In this document: piece after piece, positions 16,515 through 25,960 of the stretch
Position numbering within the stretch: the stretch's first letter is position 1
How the letters are laid out: the number at the start of each line of letters is the position of its first letter
From: Verrucomicrobiota bacterium
GTDB lineage: Bacteria; Verrucomicrobiota; Verrucomicrobiia; Opitutales; Opitutaceae
DNA length: 64,000 nucleotides
Reading direction: 5' to 3'
Assembly: GCA_016871755.1 (NCBI GenBank)
Contig: VHCJ01000010.1
Coordinates: forward strand, 1-64,000
Notes under the pieces: generated by a model
The model's input: only the letters and a program-made list of their open reading frames with translations
What the model was told of the DNA's origin: nothing
Databases searched by the model: none
Position numbers and translations under genes: made by a program

Positions 16515-19500
16515 ATGATACCCACCCCGCGTACCCCCGCTGACCGCGCCAAGCGAATGCTGGCGATCGGTCTCGCGGCGCTGATCACGGCGACCTCTGC
16601 CTCCGGGCAGCAGGACGCCGACTCGGTTCGCCGCCTCCAGGAAGAGAATGCCAGTCTCCGGCGTCGCCTCGCCGAGATGGAGGCAATCTCTCGTCCTGCG
16701 CCGTCTGCCGCTCCCGCTGCCGCTTCGGCCGCTGGTTCGTCGGTCGCCGCTCCGGCCGCTCCGGCGGAATCCGACGTCCTCACCCTGTCCGCCTTCGAGG
16801 TGAACACGGATCGTGACTTCGGTTACCTGAAGACGAACGCCGCCACCGCCACCAAGATCGGTATGGAGATCCAAAAGATCCCCATGAACGTCCAGGTGCT
16901 GTCGCGTGAGTTCCTCGACGACACGAATGCGCGTTCGCTGACCGACCTGTTCCGCTACTCCGCGGCGGCGTCCGGCGACACCCGCTTCGCGATGCGCGTT
17001 CCGGCCAACTCGGCGACCCCGCAGGGTAACTTCACCATGCGCGGCTTCGTCGTGAACAGCCTCATGAAGAACGGCATCTTCCGTTACACGGCCTATAACC
17101 TCGATACGATCGACCGCGTCGACGTGATCAAGGGTCCGGCGGCCGTGTTCTTCGGCCAAGGCTATCCCGGCGGCGTGATCAATTACATCAGCAAGCTGCC
17201 GCAGTTCACGGAGATCCCGACCACGCTGAGCGTAACCATCAACGACAACTCCGGCCAGAAGGTCGTCCTCGACCACAACGCCGTGCTGTCGAAGAAGGCC
17301 GCCTTCCGCGTCGTGGGCGCCTGGGATGACACGCAGGGCGAGCGCCGGTTCGAGTTCCGCCGGAACACGAACATCAATCCGTCCTTCGTCCTCGTGCCGT
17401 TCGACAGCGGCAAGGTGAAGATCACCCTCGAGGCCGAGCAGATGGACGAGACGTTCCAGTACAACGACTTCGACTGGATCTACAGCGACTTCGCGGGTTG
17501 GCAGAACGCCGCCACCACCGGCGCGTTCGGTTCCTCGACCGCCACGCTCGCGAACGTGATCCCGGCGAATGCCGGCAACGGACTCGCGGCGCCGGTGACC
17601 CAGAGCACCACGACCCCGACGCTGGCCTACACGACCTACATCAACAACAAGCGCGTGGCGACGGGCGACTGGGGTCTCCCGTCTTACACGAGCGTGGAAC
17701 GCGGTGCGTACATCACGAACGCCGCGGGCAAGCGGGTGAAGGACGAAGCGTTCAACTACACCAGCCGCGGTGCGCAGTTCAACAACAAGATCCGCAACGT
17801 CACCGCGACCATCGAAATCAGCCCGTTTGAATGGCTCGACGTCCGCTACAACTACTTCAAGGAGAACTCCGAGAACTACTCCATTGGTCAGGGTGGCGCG
17901 ATCCAGACCCCTTACGCGAACGGCGTGAACTGGAACGTGGCGACGGGTAACCTCTCCGGTTACTACCGCTATGCCCAGACGCACAACATCGACGCGGTGA
18001 CGAAGTTCGACCTGTTCGGCATCAAGAACAAGGTCCTCCTCGGCTTCCAGCGCATCAACCCGTACCAGCAGTTCCTCGGTGGTCAGGCGTTCAGCGACGT
18101 GCAGTGGGCGTTCCTCCCGGGCGCGCGCAACACGACGTCGAACCCGGACTACGCCGGCACCAACGTCCAGAAGTATGACTTCGGCGGCGTTCCGGTGAAT
18201 CAGGTCATTCGCGACCGCAACGGTGCGATCAAGCCGGTGCGTCAGATCTACTCGAACTTCGATCCGGGCTTCGAGATCTATCCTGACGTCAGCGTCTACC
18301 ACCAGACGGACCGCAACGCGCTCGACGGCTACAAGACCAAGCAGCACTCGGCCTACATCAACTATCAGGCCACGCTGCTGGATGACCGCCTGACCGTGCT
18401 CGCGGGTTACCGTGAGGAGAAGGACTGGGCCCGTGGCCAGTTCCAGCCGAACAACTATCCGTGGTACATCTACTTCCCGGATATGCACCTGAACCCGACG
18501 GCCTACCCTGAGAACGTCTGGGGTCACTCGATCTCCTACCAGCGCGGACTCAAGAACGATCGCAAGGGAGACTCCTACATGGGCGGTCTCTCCTACGCCA
18601 TCACGAAGGAAATCTCGCTCTACGCCTCCCACTCCAAGACCTTCAAGTTCAACTCGGGCCGTATCTCCGGCATCTTCGCCGGTGACGAGGCGCTGTGGTT
18701 CAATGACCTGCGGGCCTTCGGCTCTGGCGGCGTCCCCGGCCAGTCCTTCAGCTACCGCGGGCAGACGGTCACGACCCTGGAGCAGTTCCGCAGCATCCTC
18801 ACCCAGCGCGGCGTGTTCGAGTTCCTGAAGAACGAAACCGGCATGAACTGGGAAGTCGGCGCCAAGATCTCGAAGTCCACGATCGTTGGCACGCTCTCGA
18901 TCTTCCGCGGCGAGCGCGAGAACCAGATGCTGGATGACGGTGCCAAGCAGTCCAACCTCGAAGAGCCGCTGAACTTCAGCACCACGCTCTTCCCGGTCGG
19001 CTCGCCGTACCGTGGTCAGCGCCTCCTCCGCTGGCGCACCACCGATCTGCTCAACCGGATCGAGGGTACGGAAGCTGAAGTCATCTGGACCCCGCGCCGC
19101 AACTTCCAAGCCGTCATCAACGGTTCCTGGCTGAAGACGGCAAAGACGGTGACCGACAAGACCCGCGCGGCTCCTGGCACGACGGCCTACAACGCCCTCA
19201 CGCCGGCCGCCAAGGTCGCGTCTGACATCTACTACGGTGCACGCCTCGAAAACGTTCCGGAGTTCCGCTTCAACTTCTTCGGGAACTACACGTTCACCGA
19301 CGGCCTCATCAACGGTGTGGGCCGCGGCACGCGCGTCGGCGTCGGCGCCCGCTACTCGTCCGAGACCGTGGTCTCCCGCGGGGTGGACTGGAATCCCCTC
19401 CGCAACGGCTACCAGGCGGGCGACTACCTGGTGTTCGACCTGACCGCGACGTACCCGTGGGAAGTCCTCGGCTACCGCATCGACTCCACGTTCGGTCTCT

Positions 19501-19589
19501 ACAACGTGACCGACGAAAAGTATTCGGAAGGCTCCTTCGTGCTGTCCCCGGCGCGCAACTGGATCTTCCGCAACACGCTCAAGTTCTAA
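16515..19589 (+). CDS. TonB-dependent outer-membrane receptor with N-terminal coiled coil
   Basis: The 1024-residue product has a signal peptide (MLAIGLAALITATSASG), then a heptad-like coiled coil (VRRLQEENASLRRRLAEME), an Ala/Pro linker, a TonB-box-like VLTLSAFEV and a plug domain (MEIQKIPMNVQVLSREFLDD, NFTMRGFVVNS, IDRVDVIKGPAAVFFGQG, PGGVINYISK). A long beta-barrel follows and ends in the aromatic terminus NTLKF typical of outer-membrane proteins. It should import a large or scarce ligand, presumably an oligosaccharide. No SusD partner is seen. A strong terminator follows. The 1110-residue antisense frame is a shadow. Confidence 0.92.
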   Translation: MIPTPRTPADRAKRMLAIGLAALITATSASGQQDADSVRRLQEENASLRRRLAEMEAISRPAPSAAPAAASAAGSSVAAPAAPAESDVLTLSAFEVNTDRDFGYLKTNAATATKIGMEIQKIPMNVQVLSREFLDDTNARSLTDLFRYSAAASGDTRFAMRVPANSATPQGNFTMRGFVVNSLMKNGIFRYTAYNLDTIDRVDVIKGPAAVFFGQGYPGGVINYISKLPQFTEIPTTLSVTINDNSGQKVVLDHNAVLSKKAAFRVVGAWDDTQGERRFEFRRNTNINPSFVLVPFDSGKVKITLEAEQMDETFQYNDFDWIYSDFAGWQNAATTGAFGSSTATLANVIPANAGNGLAAPVTQSTTTPTLAYTTYINNKRVATGDWGLPSYTSVERGAYITNAAGKRVKDEAFNYTSRGAQFNNKIRNVTATIEISPFEWLDVRYNYFKENSENYSIGQGGAIQTPYANGVNWNVATGNLSGYYRYAQTHNIDAVTKFDLFGIKNKVLLGFQRINPYQQFLGGQAFSDVQWAFLPGARNTTSNPDYAGTNVQKYDFGGVPVNQVIRDRNGAIKPVRQIYSNFDPGFEIYPDVSVYHQTDRNALDGYKTKQHSAYINYQATLLDDRLTVLAGYREEKDWARGQFQPNNYPWYIYFPDMHLNPTAYPENVWGHSISYQRGLKNDRKGDSYMGGLSYAITKEISLYASHSKTFKFNSGRISGIFAGDEALWFNDLRAFGSGGVPGQSFSYRGQTVTTLEQFRSILTQRGVFEFLKNETGMNWEVGAKISKSTIVGTLSIFRGERENQMLDDGAKQSNLEEPLNFSTTLFPVGSPYRGQRLLRWRTTDLLNRIEGTEAEVIWTPRRNFQAVINGSWLKTAKTVTDKTRAAPGTTAYNALTPAAKVASDIYYGARLENVPEFRFNFFGNYTFTDGLINGVGRGTRVGVGARYSSETVVSRGVDWNPLRNGYQAGDYLVFDLTATYPWEVLGYRIDSTFGLYNVTDEKYSEGSFVLSPARNWIFRNTLKF

Positions 19590-19650
19590 TGTCCCGCCCG
19601 CGCCGCTCCTCCCGGAGCATCGCGGGATGACGTGACCGCTTGAGTCAAAC

Positions 19651-19685
19651 GGGGCGGAGGCCACAAGCCTCCGCCCCTTTTTCTT
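19651..19685 (+). terminator. Rho-independent terminator after the TonB receptor
   Basis: A perfect stem of GGGGCGGAGG with CCTCCGCCCC around a 7-base loop (CCACAAG) is followed by a T-rich tract. It separates the receptor from the downstream operon. Confidence 0.9.
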
Positions 19686-19699
19686 TTCTCCTCCCTTCC

Positions 19700-20320
19700 A
19701 TGACCGTCTCCCTTCTCTCCGTCCTGCGTTCTTCCCTCGCACTTTCGGCGAGCCTCCTCGTCGCCATCGCCACGGCCCACGCCTCTCCGGCATCCGCCGT
19801 CGCTCCCACCGCGTCACCCAGCCGCGCATCCGCGACTGCCACCGCGGCCGATTTCAATGGCACTTGGAAAATCGATCTTCACCGCAGCACTGAACTCAGC
19901 CCATGGAAGTCCCTCGAGCTGTCGTTCGACATCAAGGGCGATCATGTGGTCCTTCATCGCGTCTTCGCCTGGGGCCGTCGCACGTTCAAGGAAACGCTCG
20001 ATCTCAACCTCAAGCAGGAGGTCAATCTGGTCCCCACGCCGTGGTGGCCCGACAATCGCCATCTCGGGGCATACTCCACCGGCGATCACACCAAGCGCGT
20101 GCGCGTCGCGTGGCTCGACGGCGGACGCCTCCTGCGCCTTTCCAGCGACCTGACGCTCGAGACCCAGCAGGGTAACCGCGAGGTCAACATCCTCAGCGAC
20201 TACAAGCTCTCCGCCAACGGGGCCGTGCTCATGCTGACCGAGCTCCGCAGCACCCGCAATCGTCCCATCGTCTACGTCTTCACCCGCGTTGCCGCCGCGC
20301 CCGCCTCCGCCCAGCCATGA
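19700..20320 (+). CDS. Secreted lipocalin-like hypothetical protein
   Basis: The 206-residue product has a signal peptide (MTVSLLSVLRSSLALSASLLVAIATAHA, split by a basic residue), an Ala/Ser/Thr-rich linker, then a beta-rich domain beginning FNGTWKIDLHRST and including WWPDNRHLGAYSTG. The repeated strand pattern recalls small lipocalin-like barrels, but I do not recognise the family. It overlaps the GxGYxYP gene by ATGA, so the two products probably act together outside the cytoplasm. Confidence 0.65.
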   Translation: MTVSLLSVLRSSLALSASLLVAIATAHASPASAVAPTASPSRASATATAADFNGTWKIDLHRSTELSPWKSLELSFDIKGDHVVLHRVFAWGRRTFKETLDLNLKQEVNLVPTPWWPDNRHLGAYSTGDHTKRVRVAWLDGGRLLRLSSDLTLETQQGNREVNILSDYKLSANGAVLMLTELRSTRNRPIVYVFTRVAAAPASAQP

Positions 20321-21984
20321 AGCTCCTCGCCCGTTTGCTACGCACCGCCGCGCTCTCCGCCGCGCTTTCGCTCGTCGCCAGCGCCAGCGGCCTCGAGCCT
20401 AGGAAGGTCGATCGTGCCCCCGCCCAGGCGACGCTCATTCCCCTCTCGGAGAACTGGCGCATGGATGGCGACATCCCGACGCACGCTCTGATCCTCTCGC
20501 TCCAAGGGCTGGCCAACCGCGAGTCGCCGCGGCTCTATCTGGAGTACCCGAAATCCTGGCAATGGGAGATCGTTCGCCCCCTCGTCGGCTTCCTCGAGCG
20601 TCGACATGGCATGCGCTTCGATCGCCTCGCCGAGAACGACGCCGCCGGAGCCCTCCAGCGGTTCAGCCGTTTCGCCAAGGGGTACGTCGTGTGGGACCGC
20701 GAGGTCCGCAGTTCCCTCCTGGTCGCCTTCACCGCCGCCGGCGTGCTCGACGGCGTCGTGGTCAGCGAGGAACTCATCCCGCTGGCCGAGAAGCATGGCC
20801 TGAAGAAGCTCGAAGATCTCCGGGGACGCTTCCGCGGTCAGCCCGACCACCAGATCTACCGCTGGGCCAAGGATGCCTACTGGAGCCGCTGCTCCCGCGA
20901 CTACTATGTCGTGCTCGGCGGCCACGCCGGCATGGAGATGCAGCCGGGCGTCGCCGACTTCGCGATCAAGGCACGTGCGTTCTGCGCCGACCTGTCCGCG
21001 AACCCGGCCCACCCGGAGGAACTGGCGCTCCTGAACGAACTCCTCGCTCAGCAAAATCCAGGCAGCGTCGTGCTCGGATGGCACTCCTACGCCAAGGACA
21101 CCGAGGGCCAGCACACCACCCTGGTGGGCAACTACGGACTAATCATGGAGGGCCTGCACAATGTGCCCAACGTGTCCTTCACCTGCCAGATCCCGCTCAC
21201 CCCGGACTTCACGTTCCGCAACAACCACTCCGTCGCAAAGGACACGCGCCTCAAGCCCGAGAAGAAGGTGTATGTCGCGGCCCTCGCGACTGATTCGATG
21301 GGCATCGGCGCCTGGACCAAGCCGGGACGAGGCAAGATCCCCTACGGCTGGCAGGTCCTGATGAACTGGGTCTGGATGAATCCCCCCGCCCTCCAGTTCT
21401 TCTACGAGGACAAGACGCCGAACGACTACTTCATCGGCGGCCTGAGCGGCCCGGGCTACATGTACCCGAAGTCGATCCCACCCGATAAGTTTCCCCGGCT
21501 CATGGCCAGCGCCCGGGACCTCATGGCACGCCTCGATCTCCGCGTCATGGAGATCATGGACTACTCCGAGGGCAATCGCCACGTCGGCAACACCGATCTG
21601 CCGAAGGAAATCGTCGACCGCTACTACCACGAGTTCCCCGACGTGATCGGCTTCATCAATGGCTACGGCTCGGCGCGCACGTTCGACCTGCGCGACACGC
21701 GGCCCTTCCTCAGCTACGAATACTATCTGGATGTGGAGCGCCCCGAGGACGAGGCCGCCGCCGATGTCGAGGAACTGATCCAGCTCAATCCGCGGCGGCC
21801 CTACTTCCTGCTCATGCACATCCGCGAAACGAATACGGTGGAGAAGGTCGCCTCGATCCTCGGTCGTCTGAGCGAGCCCGTAGAAGTCGTGCCGCTGGAT
21901 GTCTTCCTCAAACTCGCCGCCGCCGAGAAGACCTACCGAACGAACTACCAGAAACCGTCCGACCCGGTGGATTTGAATCCCTGA
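20317..21984 (+). CDS. Secreted GxGYxYP-family putative glycoside hydrolase
   Basis: The 555-residue product has a signal peptide (LLRTAALSAALSLVASASG) and the family-defining motif: GLSGPGYMYPKSIPP matches GxGYxYP exactly. Other landmarks are LSLQGLANRESPRLYLEY near the N-terminus and VLGWHSYAKDTEGQHTTLV in the middle. The family is annotated as putative glycoside hydrolase on the basis of its fold and PUL context; no activity is established to my knowledge. It is coupled by ATGA to the preceding small secreted protein and followed after 53 bases by an S9 peptidase gene with a hairpin in the gap. Confidence 0.85.
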   Translation: MKLLARLLRTAALSAALSLVASASGLEPRKVDRAPAQATLIPLSENWRMDGDIPTHALILSLQGLANRESPRLYLEYPKSWQWEIVRPLVGFLERRHGMRFDRLAENDAAGALQRFSRFAKGYVVWDREVRSSLLVAFTAAGVLDGVVVSEELIPLAEKHGLKKLEDLRGRFRGQPDHQIYRWAKDAYWSRCSRDYYVVLGGHAGMEMQPGVADFAIKARAFCADLSANPAHPEELALLNELLAQQNPGSVVLGWHSYAKDTEGQHTTLVGNYGLIMEGLHNVPNVSFTCQIPLTPDFTFRNNHSVAKDTRLKPEKKVYVAALATDSMGIGAWTKPGRGKIPYGWQVLMNWVWMNPPALQFFYEDKTPNDYFIGGLSGPGYMYPKSIPPDKFPRLMASARDLMARLDLRVMEIMDYSEGNRHVGNTDLPKEIVDRYYHEFPDVIGFINGYGSARTFDLRDTRPFLSYEYYLDVERPEDEAAADVEELIQLNPRRPYFLLMHIRETNTVEKVASILGRLSEPVEVVPLDVFLKLAAAEKTYRTNYQKPSDPVDLNP

Positions 21985-22002
21985 GCCCCTGATCCCGCTT
22001 CT

Positions 22003-22027
22003 GCCCGGACGGAGCCCCCGTCCGGGC
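22003..22027 (+). repeat. Perfect 10-bp hairpin between GxGYxYP and S9 peptidase genes
   Basis: GCCCGGACGG pairs with CCGTCCGGGC around the loop AGCCC. There is no T-tract after it, so it is not a canonical terminator. It ends 10 bases before the ATG of the S9 peptidase and could affect ribosome access or mRNA stability. Confidence 0.6.
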
Positions 22028-22037
22028 GCCTCGCCTC

Positions 22038-25013
22038 ATGATGCGACCGCGCCGCTCCTCCGTCCTGCTGTTTGCCGGCATCGTCACCCTCGTCACGTCG
22101 GCTACCCCCGGCGCACTCGCCGGCGACGCGACCCTGCGCCCGACGGTCGGGGTGGCGGCCGCGCCGTCGACGCCGGCCGCGCCGATTCCCACCCCCACGC
22201 TCCCGGGCACGGCACGCGCGCCGGCAGCGATCCCGGACCCGGCGGACGCGAAGCGGGCTTTGAGCCATTCCGACTACGACGGCTGGCGCTCGATCCAAAG
22301 ACCGGTGATTTCTCCGGACGGGCAGACCGTCGCCTATGCGTTCATGCCACTCGAGGGTGACGGCGAGTTGGTCGTGCGCTCCGTCGCTTCCGGCACGGAG
22401 TTCCGACAACCCATCGGCGCCCTGCCCCCATCCCCGACCGCCTCGGCAGACCACAATCCAGAGCGGCCTGCGCCGCGCCGCGAGCCGACTCTCACCTTCT
22501 CGGCCGACGGCCGCTGGATCATCGCCACCCGCTTTCCTTCCGACGCGGAGCGCAAGTCCGCGCGACGCGAGCGGAAACCGATCCCCGAGGGCCTGCTCGT
22601 CGTCGATGCCCGGAATCAACGTGCCGAACGGATCGAGTCGGTGCGAGGTCACCAAGTCGGAGGCCGAGGCCCCGGCCCGATTTGGCTCGCCGTTCTCACC
22701 GCAGCGAACGGGAACGCAAGCAAGGGAGCCGATCTGCAGGTGTGGTCTCTCGGGACCCATGGGGCAGCGATGACACGGCGCCTTGCCGGCGTCACCGAGT
22801 ACGCGCTCGCGCACGACGGCGGCGCGCTCGTCTTCGCCACCGCCGCGGAGGGCGATCAGCCCGCCGGACTCTTCCGCGTCACGCCGGGGAACGACGGACC
22901 GCCGGAGCCGATCCTTTCGGGTGCCCGCGAGTACCGGCGGCTGACGTGGGACCGCCGCCAGCAGCGACTGGCGGTGATTGCGTCCACGGCACGGAAGTCC
23001 GACGACCTTGGCTCGACGGAGGCGTTGGTGTGGGAAAGCGGTTCGTCACGGGCCCGGCCGCTCGTTTCTGCCGCAGCGGGAGCACGCGCGCTGCCCGAGG
23101 GGTTCACGGTGAGTGCCGATCACACGCCCGTCTTCTCGTTCGATGGCTCCCACCTCCTTCTGATGCTGCAGCGATCGCAGGTCGCCCCGGTCGCCGCCGC
23201 CCCGGCGGATGACGAGGACCGCGTCACGGCGGATATCTGGCACTGGCAGGATGAAGTCCTCCAACCCATGCAGGCGCAGCGGGCGCCCAAGGACCGCCTC
23301 CGTGGCCTCTCCGTACGAATCGAGATCGCTTCCGGGAACGCGGAGACGCTGGGCGACTTCGTCCCCGCCCAACTGGCGTTGAGTCCGGACGGACGCCGCG
23401 CCTTCGCGCGCGATGATCGACCGTACCGGATCACGCTCGATTACGAGGGGCCCTTCCATGACCTTCTCCTCTTCCCCGGCACCGACTCGGGGCCGGTGGT
23501 CGTCGCCCGTCGTCTCAATGAGTGGGCGGCGAGCCAGTGGTCGCCCGATGGCCGCTGGATCGCGTTCCATCAGGACGGACACTGGCACGCGTTCGATGCA
23601 CAGGCCCGGCAGCGGATCACGCTTTCAACCGGGCTCGACGTCTCGCTGGTGAACGAAGACAACGACCTCCCTCGAGCCCCCCTGCCGCACGGGGCGGCCG
23701 GGTGGTCGAGCGATTCGGCGTCGTTTCTCGTCTATGACCGCTTCGACCTCTGGCAGCTCTTCGTCGATGGTCGGCCACCCCGCTCACTGACGGCCGGAGC
23801 CGGGCGCCAGGCGGAGACCGTGCTCCGGCTGGTCGCTCCCGCGCCCCGGCCACCCGGAGCGGAGACCCTCGGGGTGGATGTCAGCCAACCTCTGCTCCTG
23901 CGCGGCGAGAGCGAGCGAACCCGTGCCACCGGTTTTCTCCGTACTGCCGCGCGACCGGGAGAGAGCCCGGTGCGCCTGCGCTGGGAGGACTCCCTGCTCA
24001 CGGTGGCGGGCCGTGCCAGCGAGGCCGATTCCCTCCTCGTGACCCGGGCACGGTTCGATCTCTTTCCGGATCTATACGCGACGGACGCCTCATTCTCGGC
24101 GATGCAGCCGCTGAGCCAGGGCGATGCGCAACGCGATCCCTTCCGCTGGGGCAAGGCCGAGCTGCGCTCGTATCGCTCGCTGCACGGCGAGACCCTGCCC
24201 ATGGCGGTCTTTCTTCCGGCGGACTTCGATCCCGCGAAGAATTATCCGCTCATCGTTTACCTGTACGAGCGTCTCTCGCAGACGGTGAACTGGTTCATCA
24301 ACCCGGTGCCGGGAACGACGATCAACCCCTCCTACTACACGAGCAACGGGTACATGGTGGTGATGCCCGATATCGCATACCGCATCGGAGATCCGGGGGC
24401 CAGCGCCCTCGCCTGCGTGCTGCCGGCCGTCGATGAAGTCATCCGCGGCCGAGGTGTGGATGAAGATGCGATCGGAATCCAGGGCCATTCGTGGGGCGGG
24501 TACCAAACGGCGTTTCTCGTGACTCAGACCACGCAGTTCCGGGCCGCGGCGGCCGGCGCGACGGTGGGGAACATGACCAGTGCCTATGCCGGCATCAGCA
24601 TCGGCTCCGGCCGCTCGCGACAGTACAAGTACGAGAGCGAGCAGAGTCGCATCAGCCGACCGCTTTACGAGGACCCACTCGCCTACCTGCGGAATTCGCC
24701 GGTCTTCTTCGCGGATCGCGTCCGCACGCCCCTGCTCCTCCTGCACAACGACGGGGATGACACCGTGCCCTTCAGTCAGGGCGTCGAACTCTTCCTTGCG
24801 CTGCGCCGCGCGGGACGGGAAGTCTACCTCATCAACTACCACGGCGAATTCCACGGCCTGCGCCGTCGGGCGGACCAGAAGGACTACGCCCGGCGCATGA
24901 GCCAGTTCTTCGATCATCACCTCAAGGGAGCCCCGCGGCCGGAATGGATGGAGCGCGGCGTACCCTTCCTCGATCGCGAGGCCGAGAAGCTTCGCTTTCC
25001 TTCGTCACCATGA
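22038..25013 (+). CDS. Exported S9-family prolyl oligopeptidase-like serine peptidase
   Basis: The 991-residue product has a signal peptide (VLLFAGIVTLVTSATPGALAG), an Ala/Pro linker, an N-terminal beta-propeller with WD40-like PD repeats (ISPDGQTVAYAF, LSPDGRRAFARD, WSPDGRWIAFHQ) and a C-terminal alpha/beta-hydrolase domain. The catalytic triad is visible: Ser818 in GHSWGGYQ, Asp in LLLLHNDGDDTVPF, and His in YHGEFHGLRRR. Esterase-like activity on acylated or peptidyl substrates is possible. The start could be the second Met. The stop overlaps the ROK kinase start (ATGA), which ties a peptidase to sugar metabolism in one transcript. Confidence 0.9.
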   Translation: MMRPRRSSVLLFAGIVTLVTSATPGALAGDATLRPTVGVAAAPSTPAAPIPTPTLPGTARAPAAIPDPADAKRALSHSDYDGWRSIQRPVISPDGQTVAYAFMPLEGDGELVVRSVASGTEFRQPIGALPPSPTASADHNPERPAPRREPTLTFSADGRWIIATRFPSDAERKSARRERKPIPEGLLVVDARNQRAERIESVRGHQVGGRGPGPIWLAVLTAANGNASKGADLQVWSLGTHGAAMTRRLAGVTEYALAHDGGALVFATAAEGDQPAGLFRVTPGNDGPPEPILSGAREYRRLTWDRRQQRLAVIASTARKSDDLGSTEALVWESGSSRARPLVSAAAGARALPEGFTVSADHTPVFSFDGSHLLLMLQRSQVAPVAAAPADDEDRVTADIWHWQDEVLQPMQAQRAPKDRLRGLSVRIEIASGNAETLGDFVPAQLALSPDGRRAFARDDRPYRITLDYEGPFHDLLLFPGTDSGPVVVARRLNEWAASQWSPDGRWIAFHQDGHWHAFDAQARQRITLSTGLDVSLVNEDNDLPRAPLPHGAAGWSSDSASFLVYDRFDLWQLFVDGRPPRSLTAGAGRQAETVLRLVAPAPRPPGAETLGVDVSQPLLLRGESERTRATGFLRTAARPGESPVRLRWEDSLLTVAGRASEADSLLVTRARFDLFPDLYATDASFSAMQPLSQGDAQRDPFRWGKAELRSYRSLHGETLPMAVFLPADFDPAKNYPLIVYLYERLSQTVNWFINPVPGTTINPSYYTSNGYMVVMPDIAYRIGDPGASALACVLPAVDEVIRGRGVDEDAIGIQGHSWGGYQTAFLVTQTTQFRAAAAGATVGNMTSAYAGISIGSGRSRQYKYESEQSRISRPLYEDPLAYLRNSPVFFADRVRTPLLLLHNDGDDTVPFSQGVELFLALRRAGREVYLINYHGEFHGLRRRADQKDYARRMSQFFDHHLKGAPRPEWMERGVPFLDREAEKLRFPSSP

Positions 25014-25960
25014 CCTCGAATCCCGTAATCGGCATCGACCTCGGCGGCACCAAGTGCGCCGTCAGCATTCCCGTCGGCGATCACGGCGTGCAGGAGGTCG
25101 CGCGCTTCGCGACCAGCACCCCTGAGGCAACGCTGGAGCGCCTCTTTGCCGAGGTTGCCGCCCTGCGGCCGGCTCCCGGCACGGCGTTCGGCATATCCTG
25201 CGGTGGACCGCTGGATGCGAAGCGCGGATTGATCCTCTCGCCGCCGAACCTGCCCGGCTGGGATCGCATCGCGATCTGCGAGCAGATCACGGCGCGCTTC
25301 GGTGGCCGGGCTTGGCTGATGAACGACGCCAACGCCTGTGCGCTGGCGGAGTGGCAGGACGGCGCCGGCCGCGGCACGCGGAACATGATCTTCCTGACCT
25401 TCGGCACCGGGATGGGTGGCGGCCTGATTCTGGATGGCCGCCTCTTCGAGGGCACCACCGGCGATGCCGGAGAGGTGGGTCACCTCCGCCTCGCCCCGGA
25501 AGGGCCGGTGGGGTATAACAAGGCCGGGTCCTTTGAAGGCTTCTGTTCCGGCGGCGGCGTCGCGCAACTCGCGCGCCGCGCCCTCGCCGCGTCGAGTCGG
25601 CCCTCCCACCTCCGCTCTCAGCCCATCGAAACCGTGACCGCCAAGGACGTCGGCCTCGCCGCCGCGGCCGGCGACACGCTGGCGCTGGAGATCTGGCGCG
25701 ACGTCGGGACCCGCCTCGGCGAAGCGCTGGCGCTGCTCATCGACATCCTGAACCCCGAGCGCATCGTGATCGGCAGTGTCTTCGCCCGCTGCGAGCAGTT
25801 TATCCGCCCGGCGATGAACGAGGTCCTTGAGCGCGAGGCCCTCGGACCCAGCCTCCGCGCCTGCCGCGTCGTTCCCGCTGAACTCGGCGACACGATCGGC
25901 AGCCATGCCGCCGTCGCCATCGCCCGTTACCACATCATGCTCGCTTCCTCCTCCCGATGA
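25010..25960 (+). CDS. ROK-family sugar kinase
   Basis: The 316-residue product begins with the phosphate-1 motif GIDLGGTKCAVSI and contains WLMNDANACALAEW, FLTFGTGMGGGLI and EVGHLRL. The zinc-binding cysteine cluster of classical ROK proteins is replaced by KAGSFEGFCSGGGVAQ, so it belongs to the zinc-free ROK group. No helix-turn-helix is present, so it is a kinase rather than a ROK repressor. The substrate would be a hexose or amino sugar released by the pathway. ATGA overlaps link it to the S9 peptidase before and the heparinase-like gene after it. Confidence 0.88.
   Translation: MTSNPVIGIDLGGTKCAVSIPVGDHGVQEVARFATSTPEATLERLFAEVAALRPAPGTAFGISCGGPLDAKRGLILSPPNLPGWDRIAICEQITARFGGRAWLMNDANACALAEWQDGAGRGTRNMIFLTFGTGMGGGLILDGRLFEGTTGDAGEVGHLRLAPEGPVGYNKAGSFEGFCSGGGVAQLARRALAASSRPSHLRSQPIETVTAKDVGLAAAAGDTLALEIWRDVGTRLGEALALLIDILNPERIVIGSVFARCEQFIRPAMNEVLEREALGPSLRACRVVPAELGDTIGSHAAVAIARYHIMLASSSR

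Noticed and set aside
16497-19829. 1110-residue open frame antisense to the TonB receptor
   Set aside because: It lacks family motifs, is rich in Arg/Val/Asp as expected for antisense of a high-GC gene, and covers the clear receptor gene on the other strand.
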